Shown here: positions 9,211-17,392 of the stretch, in pieces | How positions within the stretch are numbered: the stretch's first letter is position 1 | Layout of the letters: each line of letters begins with the position of its first letter | Source of the DNA: JABJGO01 sp963921245 | GTDB lineage: Bacteria > Pseudomonadota > Alphaproteobacteria > Rhodospirillales > Casp-alpha2 | Length of the DNA stretch: 64,000 nt | Direction: 5' to 3' | NCBI GenBank assembly: GCA_963921245.4 | Contig: CAWUEY030000001.1 | Span: forward strand, 1,116,001-1,180,000 | Notes under the pieces: generated by a model | The model's input: only the letters and a program-made list of their open reading frames with translations | Databases searched by the model: none | What the model was told of the DNA's origin: nothing | Translations under genes and position numbers: made by a program

Positions 9211-9548
9211 GGGCCAGGCAATGGAATGGTCGTTATGGTCGCCCGCTCGGCCCGGCGGGCGACAGCGTTGGCTGATTACAGCAACGGCACCGGCCTCCAT
9301 CAGCGAGCGTCCCCGCCGCCTATGAACAGCAGAGTCGAAATATCGCCTGAACGCACCGTATTTCCGCAACAATTCTGATTTCAACCGCAATCGTCACACC
9401 CACGCCAGTGTCAGGTCAATGACGGTCAACCGACCGTTGTTACCGCAGGAAAAGCGAACGTGTGCATGGTTTCCGGGTTTAAAACATGTTTTGTTGTGTC
9501 ATGATTTTGACACCGATAAGAATGCAGACTGTCTGAAGGAACAATCTA
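9211..9548 (+). other. Intergenic stretch with no gene seen
   Basis: These 338 bases between the TRAP permease and the PLP lyase contain one strong hairpin (9238-9263). I see no convincing coding frame in them. The last bases hold the GAAGGA ribosome-binding site of the lyase. Confidence 0.6.
9238..9263 (+). terminator. GC-rich hairpin after TRAP permease
   Basis: A perfect 9-bp stem (GTCGCCCGC / GCGGGCGAC) with an 8-base loop lies 28 bases after the dctQM stop. There is no T-run, so termination would have to be Rho-assisted. Confidence 0.45.
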
Positions 9549-10706
9549 TTGAGCAGAAACTACCCGGAGAATGTGGGTCGCGATACCCTGGTTGTACAGG
9601 CCCTTGGGTTGGAGGATTCAGAGACCGGTGCCATTGTGCCGCCCATTCACACCTCCACGACCTATGCCCGCGATGAAAATTACGAAAAAACCCAGGGGCG
9701 TTCCTACATCCGGGATAACGGCCCGACACAACAACATGCAGAACAGATTATTGCCCAATTAGAAGGTGGTGAGGAGGCATTGTGTTTTTCGTCCGGTATC
9801 GCCGCATGTGTCGCGCCATTTCACGGCCTTCGTCCGGGTGATGGCGTCGCTGTTTCAAAGACCATCTATCACGGTGTCTTAAACTGGCTTGCGATTTTTG
9901 GTGAGGACCATGGTCTGGGCATTCATTATTTCGAAGCGGGCAATCATGACCAGCTTTCGGACATCCTGTCCTCTGGCGACATACGGCTGGTGTGGTTGGA
10001 AACACCTGCCAATCCTACGTGGACGGTTACGGATATCGCGCTCGTTGCGGAACTGGCGCACGCCAACGGCGCTCTGGTCGCCGTTGACTCCACGGCGGCG
10101 ACACCGGTGCTCACCCGTCCCATCGAACGGGGCGCGGATATCGTTTGCCATTCCGCAACAAAGTTTCTCAATGGTCATTCGGATGTTCTGGCGGGCGTGC
10201 TGGTGGTAGCCGATGCGGCGCTTCCGTTATGGTCGCGTATTCGCGACCACCGATTGTTTGGCGGTCCGGTGCTGGGTTCATTTGAAGCGTACCTGCTGAT
10301 CCGGGGTATGCGTACGTTGTTTCTCCGGGTTCCGCGTCAATCGGAGAATGCGCTGGTTCTGGCACGATTCCTTGATACCCACCCAAAGGTTGAAACCGTA
10401 CACTATCCGGGCTTACAGGGTTTCCCCGGCCACGAAATTGCGCGCCGTCAAATGGAAGGTGGTTTCGGCGGTATGTTGTCTTTCCAGGTTGTCGGCAACC
10501 GGGATACGGCCATCAAGCTCGCTCTCCGAAACAAAATTTTCAAAAGGGCAACGTCTTTGGGTGGTGTTGAAAGTCTCCTAGAACACCGAAAGTCCAGCGA
10601 GAGCGATGTCACGGACACCCCGGAAAATCTGATTCGCGTTTCTGCCGGGATTGAAAGTACGGACGATCTTGTTGCAGACCTCGATCAGATGTTGGCGACT
10701 ATTTGA
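9549..10706 (+). CDS. Cystathionine beta-lyase-like PLP enzyme (Cys/Met metabolism family)
   Basis: This 385-residue trans-sulfuration-family enzyme has the PLP-lysine motif HSATKFLNGH (K205), a cofactor-binding aspartate in LVAVDSTAATP (D180), and YIRDNGPTQQHAEQ, the region where family members bind the PLP phosphate of the partner subunit (usually YSR-PT). It would cleave C-S bonds of cystathionine or related sulfur amino acids in the cytoplasm. It starts with TTG, supported by GAAGGA 9 bases upstream. Other possible activities are methionine gamma-lyase and cystathionine gamma-synthase. The neighbouring glutamine-synthetase-like and aminotransferase genes hint at a catabolic rather than a biosynthetic role. 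Confidence 0.8.
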   Translation: MSRNYPENVGRDTLVVQALGLEDSETGAIVPPIHTSTTYARDENYEKTQGRSYIRDNGPTQQHAEQIIAQLEGGEEALCFSSGIAACVAPFHGLRPGDGVAVSKTIYHGVLNWLAIFGEDHGLGIHYFEAGNHDQLSDILSSGDIRLVWLETPANPTWTVTDIALVAELAHANGALVAVDSTAATPVLTRPIERGADIVCHSATKFLNGHSDVLAGVLVVADAALPLWSRIRDHRLFGGPVLGSFEAYLLIRGMRTLFLRVPRQSENALVLARFLDTHPKVETVHYPGLQGFPGHEIARRQMEGGFGGMLSFQVVGNRDTAIKLALRNKIFKRATSLGGVESLLEHRKSSESDVTDTPENLIRVSAGIESTDDLVADLDQMLATI

Positions 10707-10843
10707 GCAGGAGTGCGTCAAGAGAAGGCCCGCCCGCCACAACGAATGAGTGACGAAACGCCGCAAACGACGACACTCTCTGTCGGATGGGTGTTTCACC
10801 ATCTTGTGTTTCCGGCTCTTCCTGGTGTTGTTCTGATTGCGCC

Positions 10844-11059
10844 ATGCCCGCCCCTGTCCTTCGGCCACCCGTGTATGTTCATTCCTATGCGCCAGGTCGG
10901 GCGTATCCATTATCGGCGTGGGAAATTATTGATGTCCCCGGCGGCTTCGCCACCGCAGTATTCGTGAATGGCGAAATGATCGGTTTCGATGAAATCCAGA
11001 CCGTGCGGGAAGGCGACGTTGATTTTTTTGCCCTGATAGGCGGGGGCTTGACCCGTTGA
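10844..11059 (+). CDS. Small hypothetical protein with ThiS-like tail
   Basis: This possible 71-residue protein fills the otherwise empty 411 bases between the lyase and the GS-like gene. I do not recognise it. Its end (VREGDVDFFALIGGG) resembles the beta-grasp tail of ThiS-like sulfur carriers (GDxxxxFxxxxGG), but three residues follow the glycines and the N-terminal half does not fit that fold obviously. There is no clear ribosome-binding site before the ATG. It could be a decayed gene fragment or a chance frame. Confidence 0.3.
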   Translation: MPAPVLRPPVYVHSYAPGRAYPLSAWEIIDVPGGFATAVFVNGEMIGFDEIQTVREGDVDFFALIGGGLTR

Positions 11060-11117
11060 TGTGGCTGCCTCAGGATGGCGGCCAATACAGAAAAAATACG
11101 TTTAGGGGCAACGTCTT

Positions 11118-12467
11118 ATGGATGAAGCGGAACAGTTCCTCAAGAACAATCCCGATGTTCGATATGTGGACGTCCTCAACTTTGATTTGTGCGGGATCAT
11201 GCGTGGAAAACGCATCCATGCGTCCCAGCTTAAGAAAGTGTATTCTGGCGACATCTTGATGCCGGGTACCGGCCAATTGCTGGATGTGACTGGCGACAGT
11301 TGTGATCCGGATGGTCGCGGGTTTTCCGATGGCGACCCGGACAGTGTTGTTACACCCATCCCCGGGTCGCTGGTCGCTGTGCCCTGGAAGGGCCCGGAAT
11401 ATGCGCAGGTCCTGACCACATTTTACGAAGAAGACGGCGCGGAAATGGCGGATGACCCGCGCCACGTATTGCGTGGGGTGCTCAAACAGGTCGAAGCGAG
11501 GGGGCTTAAACCTGTCGTGGCCTGTGAACTGGAATTTTTCCTGATTGAGCCTGATGCCGAGCGATCAGGCCCACCGGTTTGCGCACGTATGCCCAAAAGC
11601 GGGCAGCGCCCGGCCGAAGGACAGGTCTACAGCATGGCGCAACTTGATGACTACGAGGATTTCCTTCGTGATGTTGCCGAGGCGTGTGCGACCCAACGTG
11701 TGCCGGCAGGACCGGCAACAACGGAATTCGCGGCGGGTCAGTTCGAGATCAATCTGGGGCATGTGGATGATGCAATTCTCGCCTGTGATCATTCCGCCTT
11801 GCTGCAACGCATTATCCGGGGCGTTGCCTTGAACCATGGGGCGGAAGCCACATTCATGGCGAAACCCCATGCCGAGGGAAACGGCAGTGGATTGCATATC
11901 CATTGCTCAATCCTGGACAGGGACGGCAACAATGTTTTTGACAATGGTGGCGATGAGGGCACTGATGCCTTGCGGCACGCTATTGGCGGTATGCTGGATA
12001 CCATGGCAGAGTCCATGGCGTTTTGCGCACCCAATGTAAATTCCTACCGGCGATTTGTTCCAGATGCCTTCGTCGCTCTGGCACCAACATGGTCCTACAA
12101 CAACCGCTCTACGGCCCTTCGTATTCCGGGCGGAAGCCATGAAGCCCGCCGTTTTGAGCACCGCATCGCGGGTGCCGACGCAAACCCTTATCTGGTGATG
12201 TCCGTCATGCTGGCCGGTGTTTTGCATGGCCTGGAGAACAGGATCGAGCCACCTGTGCCCACGCAAGGGGATGCAAAGGTGATGGATGATTCTATTCCCC
12301 GGACATGGCAAGCGGGACTGGACACCCTGGAAAATGCAACGGTTATTCCGTCTTACCTCGGTGACACATATTGTCGGCGGTACCGGCTCGTAAAGCAGGG
12401 TGAGCTTGAAAAATTCTACAGTGTTGTTACCGATCGGGAGTATGAATGGTATCTTATCAGCCGATAG
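11118..12467 (+). CDS. Glutamine synthetase family protein (gamma-glutamylpolyamine synthetase, PuuA-like)
   Basis: This 449-residue GS-fold ligase belongs to the PuuA/IpuC group and joins glutamate to an amine using ATP. The N-terminal beta-grasp segment contains CGIMRGKRI, typical of this group. The metal and glutamate-binding motifs ELEFFLIEPD, GQFEINLGH, GSGLHIH and NPYLV are present. A class III aminotransferase follows 161 bases downstream, as in putrescine or alkylamine utilisation gene sets, so the likely role is the first step of amine catabolism. The amine cannot be read from the sequence. ATG 11118 follows a weak GGGGCAA ribosome-binding site. Confidence 0.85.
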   Translation: MDEAEQFLKNNPDVRYVDVLNFDLCGIMRGKRIHASQLKKVYSGDILMPGTGQLLDVTGDSCDPDGRGFSDGDPDSVVTPIPGSLVAVPWKGPEYAQVLTTFYEEDGAEMADDPRHVLRGVLKQVEARGLKPVVACELEFFLIEPDAERSGPPVCARMPKSGQRPAEGQVYSMAQLDDYEDFLRDVAEACATQRVPAGPATTEFAAGQFEINLGHVDDAILACDHSALLQRIIRGVALNHGAEATFMAKPHAEGNGSGLHIHCSILDRDGNNVFDNGGDEGTDALRHAIGGMLDTMAESMAFCAPNVNSYRRFVPDAFVALAPTWSYNNRSTALRIPGGSHEARRFEHRIAGADANPYLVMSVMLAGVLHGLENRIEPPVPTQGDAKVMDDSIPRTWQAGLDTLENATVIPSYLGDTYCRRYRLVKQGELEKFYSVVTDREYEWYLISR

Positions 12468-12628
12468 GTGTTAAGGATTGATCGTGATGCGACAATGCCA
12501 TCTTAAGATAATGCCCTGGCGCGCAGATGTCTTCGCCCGCGTTAATTTCACACCCCGGGCCCTTCTTTCCTGTTTTTGACCCTGCGTCCATGCGCAGATG
12601 ATATTGGCTTTTACGCGAGGAAAGAAAG

Positions 12629-14002
12629 ATGGAACGGACTCACAACTGGACGACAGAAGAATGGGTGAAAGCCGACCAGGCTCACCACATGCACCCCTTT
12701 ACAGATTACGAGGATCATGCCCGTACAGGCAGTAAAATCGTAACCGAAGCCGAGGGCGTGTTCATCCGGGATATGGATGGTAACGAGATTCTCGATGGTA
12801 TGGCCGGTTTATGGTGTACCAACGTCGGTTATGGTCGAAAAGAATTGGCCGATGCGGCCTACGAGCAAATGCTCAAGCTTCCCTACTACAATACCTTTTT
12901 CAACACCGCGACCATGCCTTCCGTGGAATTGGCGGGGGTACTGGGTGAGTTGTCACCGGATGGCCTGGATCACGTGTTTTATGCCACGTCCGGTTCGGAA
13001 GCCAACGACACGATTGTTCGTATTGTTCGCCACTACTGGAATATGAAAGGCAAGCCCGGCAAGAAGACCTTTGTCAGCCGCGAGCATGCCTATCACGGCT
13101 CGACCATGGCAGCGGCCAGTCTTGGCGGTATGTCCTATATGCACAATCAGGCCGACCTCCCGTTGCCCGGCTTTACACATGTCATGCCGCCGTACTGGTA
13201 TGTCTATGGGGAAGATATGGGCCCCGAGGAGTTCGGGCTTGCGGCCGCCAAGGCGGTGGAAGACAAAATCCTCGAACTGGGTGCCGACAATGTCGCGGCG
13301 TTTATCGGTGAGCCCATTCAGGGCGCAGGCGCAGTTATTATTCCGCCCGAAACCTACTGGCCCGCGATTCAGCGGATCTGCAAAGAACACGATGTGTTGC
13401 TGATTGCCGATGAAGTCATTTGCGGATTTGGCCGCACTGGAAACTGGTTCGCCTGTGACGCGTTTGGAATTCAGCCCGATTTAATGCCGCTCGCCAAGGG
13501 GCTTACGTCGGGATATCTGCCGCTGTCTGCTGTACTGATGACAGCCGATATTAAGGAAACCATTGCGAAGGGGGGCGAGTTTGAGCACGGATTTACCTAT
13601 TCCGGTCACCCGGTGTCCTGTGCCGTTGCGCTTGCCAATATCGACATTATTCAGCGGGAAAATCTGGTGGAGCAGGTAAGAGACGATACCGGACCTCATC
13701 TCGGTGCGTGCCTGGCGACGCTCGCCGCTCATCCGTTGGTAGGCGAAGTGCGTCACATGGGTTTGATCGGCGCGTTGGAACTGGTTAAGGACAAAGCCAC
13801 CCGAACACTGTTTGATCCGGCGGTCGGGGTTGGCACCATGTGCAAAAATTATTGCATGGCCAACAACCTGATCATGCGGGCAACGCGGGATGTCATGGTT
13901 CTGTCTCCGCCCCTGATCATTACGCGCGAGGAAATACATATGCTGGTTGAACGCGCCAGACAGGCGCTGGATGCAACCGCAAACGATCTCGGCGTTCTCT
14001 AG
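12629..14002 (+). CDS. Class III aminotransferase (polyamine/omega-amino acid:pyruvate type)
   Basis: This 457-residue PLP enzyme has the cofactor-binding aspartate in LLIADEVICGFGRTG (D261) and the Schiff-base lysine in LMPLAKGLTSG (K290). It resembles the SpuC/PuuE and beta-alanine:pyruvate transaminase group and has normal length. It would transfer the amino group of a terminal amine to pyruvate or 2-oxoglutarate. The ribosome-binding site GAGGAAAGAAAG lies just upstream of the ATG. Together with the PuuA-like gene before it, it forms a plausible polyamine or alkylamine degradation pair. Confidence 0.88.
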   Translation: MERTHNWTTEEWVKADQAHHMHPFTDYEDHARTGSKIVTEAEGVFIRDMDGNEILDGMAGLWCTNVGYGRKELADAAYEQMLKLPYYNTFFNTATMPSVELAGVLGELSPDGLDHVFYATSGSEANDTIVRIVRHYWNMKGKPGKKTFVSREHAYHGSTMAAASLGGMSYMHNQADLPLPGFTHVMPPYWYVYGEDMGPEEFGLAAAKAVEDKILELGADNVAAFIGEPIQGAGAVIIPPETYWPAIQRICKEHDVLLIADEVICGFGRTGNWFACDAFGIQPDLMPLAKGLTSGYLPLSAVLMTADIKETIAKGGEFEHGFTYSGHPVSCAVALANIDIIQRENLVEQVRDDTGPHLGACLATLAAHPLVGEVRHMGLIGALELVKDKATRTLFDPAVGVGTMCKNYCMANNLIMRATRDVMVLSPPLIITREEIHMLVERARQALDATANDLGVL

Positions 14003-14230
14003 AAAAATCGACGTTTAACGGCCACACATTCAACAGCAGGTGTTTATGCTCCCAGGCGCTGATTACCCGTCTGTAGGTGTTGAATTCCCTCTGCTTGACC
14101 GCGACAAAAGCTCGCACGAACTGTGTACCCGGGGTGGCATTGGCGGCAACGAGGAAAACCGCCGATTCCAGTGTCATCATTTCCAGGAGTTTCTGGATTA
14201 ATTACCGGATGATTTGTTAGGTTCACCCTC

Positions 14231-15085
14231 ATGCGCCTTCACTTTCGACGTCTGTTGATGGGGCTTTCCACCGTTCTGGGAATTGCCCCGCGCGGCTTCT
14301 TCGTACCCTATCGCTATGCTGACAGTTTGGCGGATAGTGAAAACGGTTGTTTCGTCGGCGCACTCAGGGTTTTTCAGACCGCTGAACCTGCGTTTGAATC
14401 CGTTCTGTCCTGGATGGATGAGTACCGGGATGAGTTGTCATCTATTGGTTCAGGCGTTCCCCCTGAGCCCCGTTGGGAACAGGACTGGTTTCCGGGGCTC
14501 GACGGAGCGGCAGCCTACTGCATGATGCGTCATCATCGACCGGCTCGGGTGATCGAGGTGGGGTCCGGTCATTCGACGCGGTTTTTCGTCCGCGCGGCCC
14601 GGGATGCCGATCTGGATATGTCGATCATCGCTATTGATCCCGCCCCCCGCGCAGACCTGAAGGGGCTGGATATCCGGTTTCTTCAAACCACCATACAGAA
14701 TGTTGCTGTTGATGAGTTTGAAATTCTCAAATCCGGTGATGTCCTGAGCATTGATTCCAGTCACATCCTGATGCCGGGTACCGACGTGGACATCCTGTTG
14801 AACAGGGTTCTTCCCCTGTTACCTGTCGGGGTTATGGTTCATATCCACGATGTGTTTCTGCCGGATGGGTACCCCGGGACGTGGGAATGGCGGGGATACA
14901 ACGAACAACTTGGCGTTGCTCCCCTGCTGGAGTCAGGTGTATTTAAGGTCTTGTGGAGCAGTCACTACGTTCGTCGGTACATGGCCCGGGCGCTGTCCGC
15001 CAGCTACGGCGGGCACTTGCCGTTACCAACCGGTGCTCACGAATCTTCACTTTGGCTTCGTCGAGCAAACTCTGCGGCCCGGTGA
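14231..15085 (+). CDS. Class I SAM-dependent methyltransferase (Methyltransf_24-like)
   Basis: This 284-residue protein has an S-adenosylmethionine-binding motif I (RVIEVGSGHSTRF, about residues 98-110), an acidic motif II (IIAIDPAPR) and a later LSIDSSH / MVHIHDVFLP pattern typical of the Methyltransf_24 group found with sugar and natural-product genes. The substrate is unknown. The N-terminus is hydrophobic (LLMGLSTVLGIAPRGFFVPY), which may be a membrane-proximal segment rather than a signal peptide. It lies alone between the aminotransferase and the convergent peptide ABC operon. Confidence 0.75.
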   Translation: MRLHFRRLLMGLSTVLGIAPRGFFVPYRYADSLADSENGCFVGALRVFQTAEPAFESVLSWMDEYRDELSSIGSGVPPEPRWEQDWFPGLDGAAAYCMMRHHRPARVIEVGSGHSTRFFVRAARDADLDMSIIAIDPAPRADLKGLDIRFLQTTIQNVAVDEFEILKSGDVLSIDSSHILMPGTDVDILLNRVLPLLPVGVMVHIHDVFLPDGYPGTWEWRGYNEQLGVAPLLESGVFKVLWSSHYVRRYMARALSASYGGHLPLPTGAHESSLWLRRANSAAR

Positions 15086-15228
15086 CGGGGAATGAGACCC
15101 GGTAAGCCAGCGGCTCACTCGATGGCGACATATCGCCCGGCCGCGGGTTTTCCACCGCTTCCCCTAAAGGATAGCGGCCCTCCTGATCACGTGACGGGTA
15201 TTGAGAAGTTGCTATCGAATATCAAGGC

Positions 15229-16383
15229 TTAGGCATAGGGATCCGCGGCGTCCCGCAATCCGTCACCAAGGAAATTGAACGCCAGCACCACAATAATGAC
15301 CGGTGCCATGGGCAGCATCAGCCAGGGATAGAGAGCAACGGCATTGATGTTTTGCGCTTCTACCAGCAGCACACCCCAACTGGTAATGGGTGGGCGGAGG
15401 CCCAGGCCCAGAAAACTCAGCGCGGTTTCGCCCAGGATCATCGACGGAATGGAGAGAGTTGCCGAGGCGATCAGATGGCTCATGAAGTTGGGCAGCAGAT
15501 GGCGGGCAATGATACGCTTCGGCTTGGCTCCCATCAGCGCTGCCGCCGCACAATAATCTTCTTCGCGGAGCGCCAGCAGCTTTGATCTCACCGCACGGGC
15601 CAGTCCGGGCCAGTCCAACATACCGAGAATGATGGTGATCCCGAAATAAACGAGGATGGGACTCCAGTTGACGGGTAGCGCGGCGGACAACGCCATCCAT
15701 AGCGGCAGCTCCGGCAGGGAGCGAAGGATTTCGATCACACGCTGAACCGTTGCATCCACCCATCCACCGAAGTACCCGGCGGCACCACCGATGGAAATTC
15801 CGAGAGCGAAACTGACGGCGATACCGATCAGGCCGACGGTCAGGGAAACGCGACTCCCGTAGACTATTCTTGAAAACATGTCGCGGCCCAGGCGGTCCGT
15901 TCCAAAGAGGTAGAGAGTACCACTTTCAGACGGGCAGAAGAGATGGAAACTGCCGTCAATGAGGCCCCAGAATTCGTATTTATCGCCGAGGCAGAAAAAC
16001 CGGATATGATCAATCTTTTCCAGGTTTTCCGTGTACTCCCGTTTCAGGGTGTCCATGTTCAGGCGATAGTCGAGGCCATAGACAAACGGACCTTCAAAAG
16101 AGCCGTCATGAAAGAAATGTATCTCCTGCGGCGGTGCATAGATGAAGTGGGCATTACGGGAATGCAAGTTGTAGGGGGCCAGGAATTCGGCAATCAGAAT
16201 GGCCCCGTACATGGCAAGCAGGATAAAGCCGGAAAACACCGCCAGCCTGTGACCTTGCAGGCGCCACCAGATCATTTTCCACTGGGACGCCATGTAGAAG
16301 CGTTCCTGTTCGGGTGTCAGAGCCTCAACGGAATAAGGGTCAAATGGATCCGTGTTGACGTAATGGGGGGTCTGATTGCTCAT
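15229..16383 (-). CDS. Family-5 ABC transporter permease (OppC/DppC-like, extended periplasmic insert)
   Basis: This 384-residue inner-membrane permease ends the minus-strand block. After the first membrane segment (about 45-70) it carries a periplasmic insert of about 90 residues (APPQEIHFFHDGSF to PSESGTLYLFGTDRLGRD) missing from classical OppC. The C-terminal BPD_transp_1 domain follows, with the EAA-type loop REEDYCAAAALMGAKPKRI. Permeases with this insert often belong to family-5 systems that move oligosaccharides rather than peptides, so a sugar substrate is possible. Its start overlaps the stop of the upstream permease by 4 nt. Confidence 0.85.
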   Translation of the reverse strand: MSNQTPHYVNTDPFDPYSVEALTPEQERFYMASQWKMIWWRLQGHRLAVFSGFILLAMYGAILIAEFLAPYNLHSRNAHFIYAPPQEIHFFHDGSFEGPFVYGLDYRLNMDTLKREYTENLEKIDHIRFFCLGDKYEFWGLIDGSFHLFCPSESGTLYLFGTDRLGRDMFSRIVYGSRVSLTVGLIGIAVSFALGISIGGAAGYFGGWVDATVQRVIEILRSLPELPLWMALSAALPVNWSPILVYFGITIILGMLDWPGLARAVRSKLLALREEDYCAAAALMGAKPKRIIARHLLPNFMSHLIASATLSIPSMILGETALSFLGLGLRPPITSWGVLLVEAQNINAVALYPWLMLPMAPVIIVVLAFNFLGDGLRDAADPYA

Positions 16384-17378
16384 CTGCGCCTACCCCCGGT
16401 CAGTCTGATCCTTGGGTCAAGAATGGTCAGCAGGATATCTGAAACAAACATGCCGATTACGGTCAACATAGCGAGGAAGATAAGAAAGGAGCCTGCCAGA
16501 TACATGTCCTGGCTTTGCAGGGCGCTCAACAGCATCGGACCGGTCGTCGGCAGGGACATCACAGCCGATACAATCACCGAACCTGAAACAACTTGAGGCA
16601 ACAGGTTGCCGATATCGGCGATAAACGGGTTGAGAGCCATTCTCAGCGGATACTTGGCCAACAGTTTACCGGGTGGCAAGCCCTTGGCCTTGCCAGTGAC
16701 CACGTATTGTTTTTGAAGCTCGTCCAGCAGATTGGCGCGAAGCCGTCGGATCATGCCAGCCGTTCCTGACGTTCCGATTACCACAACCGGAACCCAGAGG
16801 TGTGCCAGAACCGACATGGCCTTGTCCCAGGACCAGGGCTGGTCCAGATACTGCGGGTCCATGAGCCCGCCGATAGACGTGCCGAACCATACATTGGCCA
16901 AATAAAGAAGGACCAGCGCCAAGAGAAAGTTCGGTGTCGCAAGACCCAGGAAGCCTATCAGGGTTAACCCGTGATCCCCCCAACTGTACTGATGGGTGGC
17001 GGAATACACGCCGATGGGGAAAGCCACCAGATAGATAAAAATGATGGTTGAGAAGTTGAGCACCAAGGACAGGAACAACCGGTCGCCGACAACCTCGCTA
17101 ACCGGTAGGTTGTATTCGAAAGAATAACCCAGATCACCCTGTAACAGGCCAAAGACCCAGGTTAAGTATTGTTCCGGCATGGATTTGTCGAGGCCGTATT
17201 GCTTACGCAGAAATTCGATTTTTTCTTCATCCACCAATTCACCTTGGCTTTGAAGTTCCGCAATATAGGTGCTGAGGTAATCCCCCGGGGGCAACTGAAT
17301 GATAATGAAGATCAGCACGCTGGTTGCGGCCACAGTGACGATCATGGTCATGGTTCGACGGATCAGGTATTCAAGCAT
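16380..17378 (-). CDS. Family-5 ABC transporter permease (OppB/DppB-like)
   Basis: This 332-residue inner-membrane protein has an N-terminal membrane segment (LIRRTMTMIVTVAATSVLIFI begins it), the conserved FGLLQGDLGYSF motif near 88-99, and the EAA loop LQKQYVVTGKAKGLPPGKLL. It forms the channel with the OppC-like partner. It starts 14 bases after the binding-protein stop and overlaps the next gene by 4 nt, so the genes are translationally coupled. Confidence 0.88.
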   Translation of the reverse strand: MLEYLIRRTMTMIVTVAATSVLIFIIIQLPPGDYLSTYIAELQSQGELVDEEKIEFLRKQYGLDKSMPEQYLTWVFGLLQGDLGYSFEYNLPVSEVVGDRLFLSLVLNFSTIIFIYLVAFPIGVYSATHQYSWGDHGLTLIGFLGLATPNFLLALVLLYLANVWFGTSIGGLMDPQYLDQPWSWDKAMSVLAHLWVPVVVIGTSGTAGMIRRLRANLLDELQKQYVVTGKAKGLPPGKLLAKYPLRMALNPFIADIGNLLPQVVSGSVIVSAVMSLPTTGPMLLSALQSQDMYLAGSFLIFLAMLTVIGMFVSDILLTILDPRIRLTGGRRR

Positions 17379-17392
17379 TGCTCATCTTCGCC

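Noticed and set aside
12525..12602. Repeated GCGCAGATG in the gap before the aminotransferase
   Set aside because: Nine bases occurring twice is too short to claim a site without conservation data.
13920..14180. Minus-strand frame overlapping the aminotransferase end (starts MMTLESAVFLVAANATPG)
   Set aside because: It runs through the 3' end of a clear gene on the other strand, has no ribosome-binding site and resembles no family.
15086..15228. Possible gene fragment between methyltransferase and OppC
   Set aside because: Only short frames; no similarity pattern or start signals.
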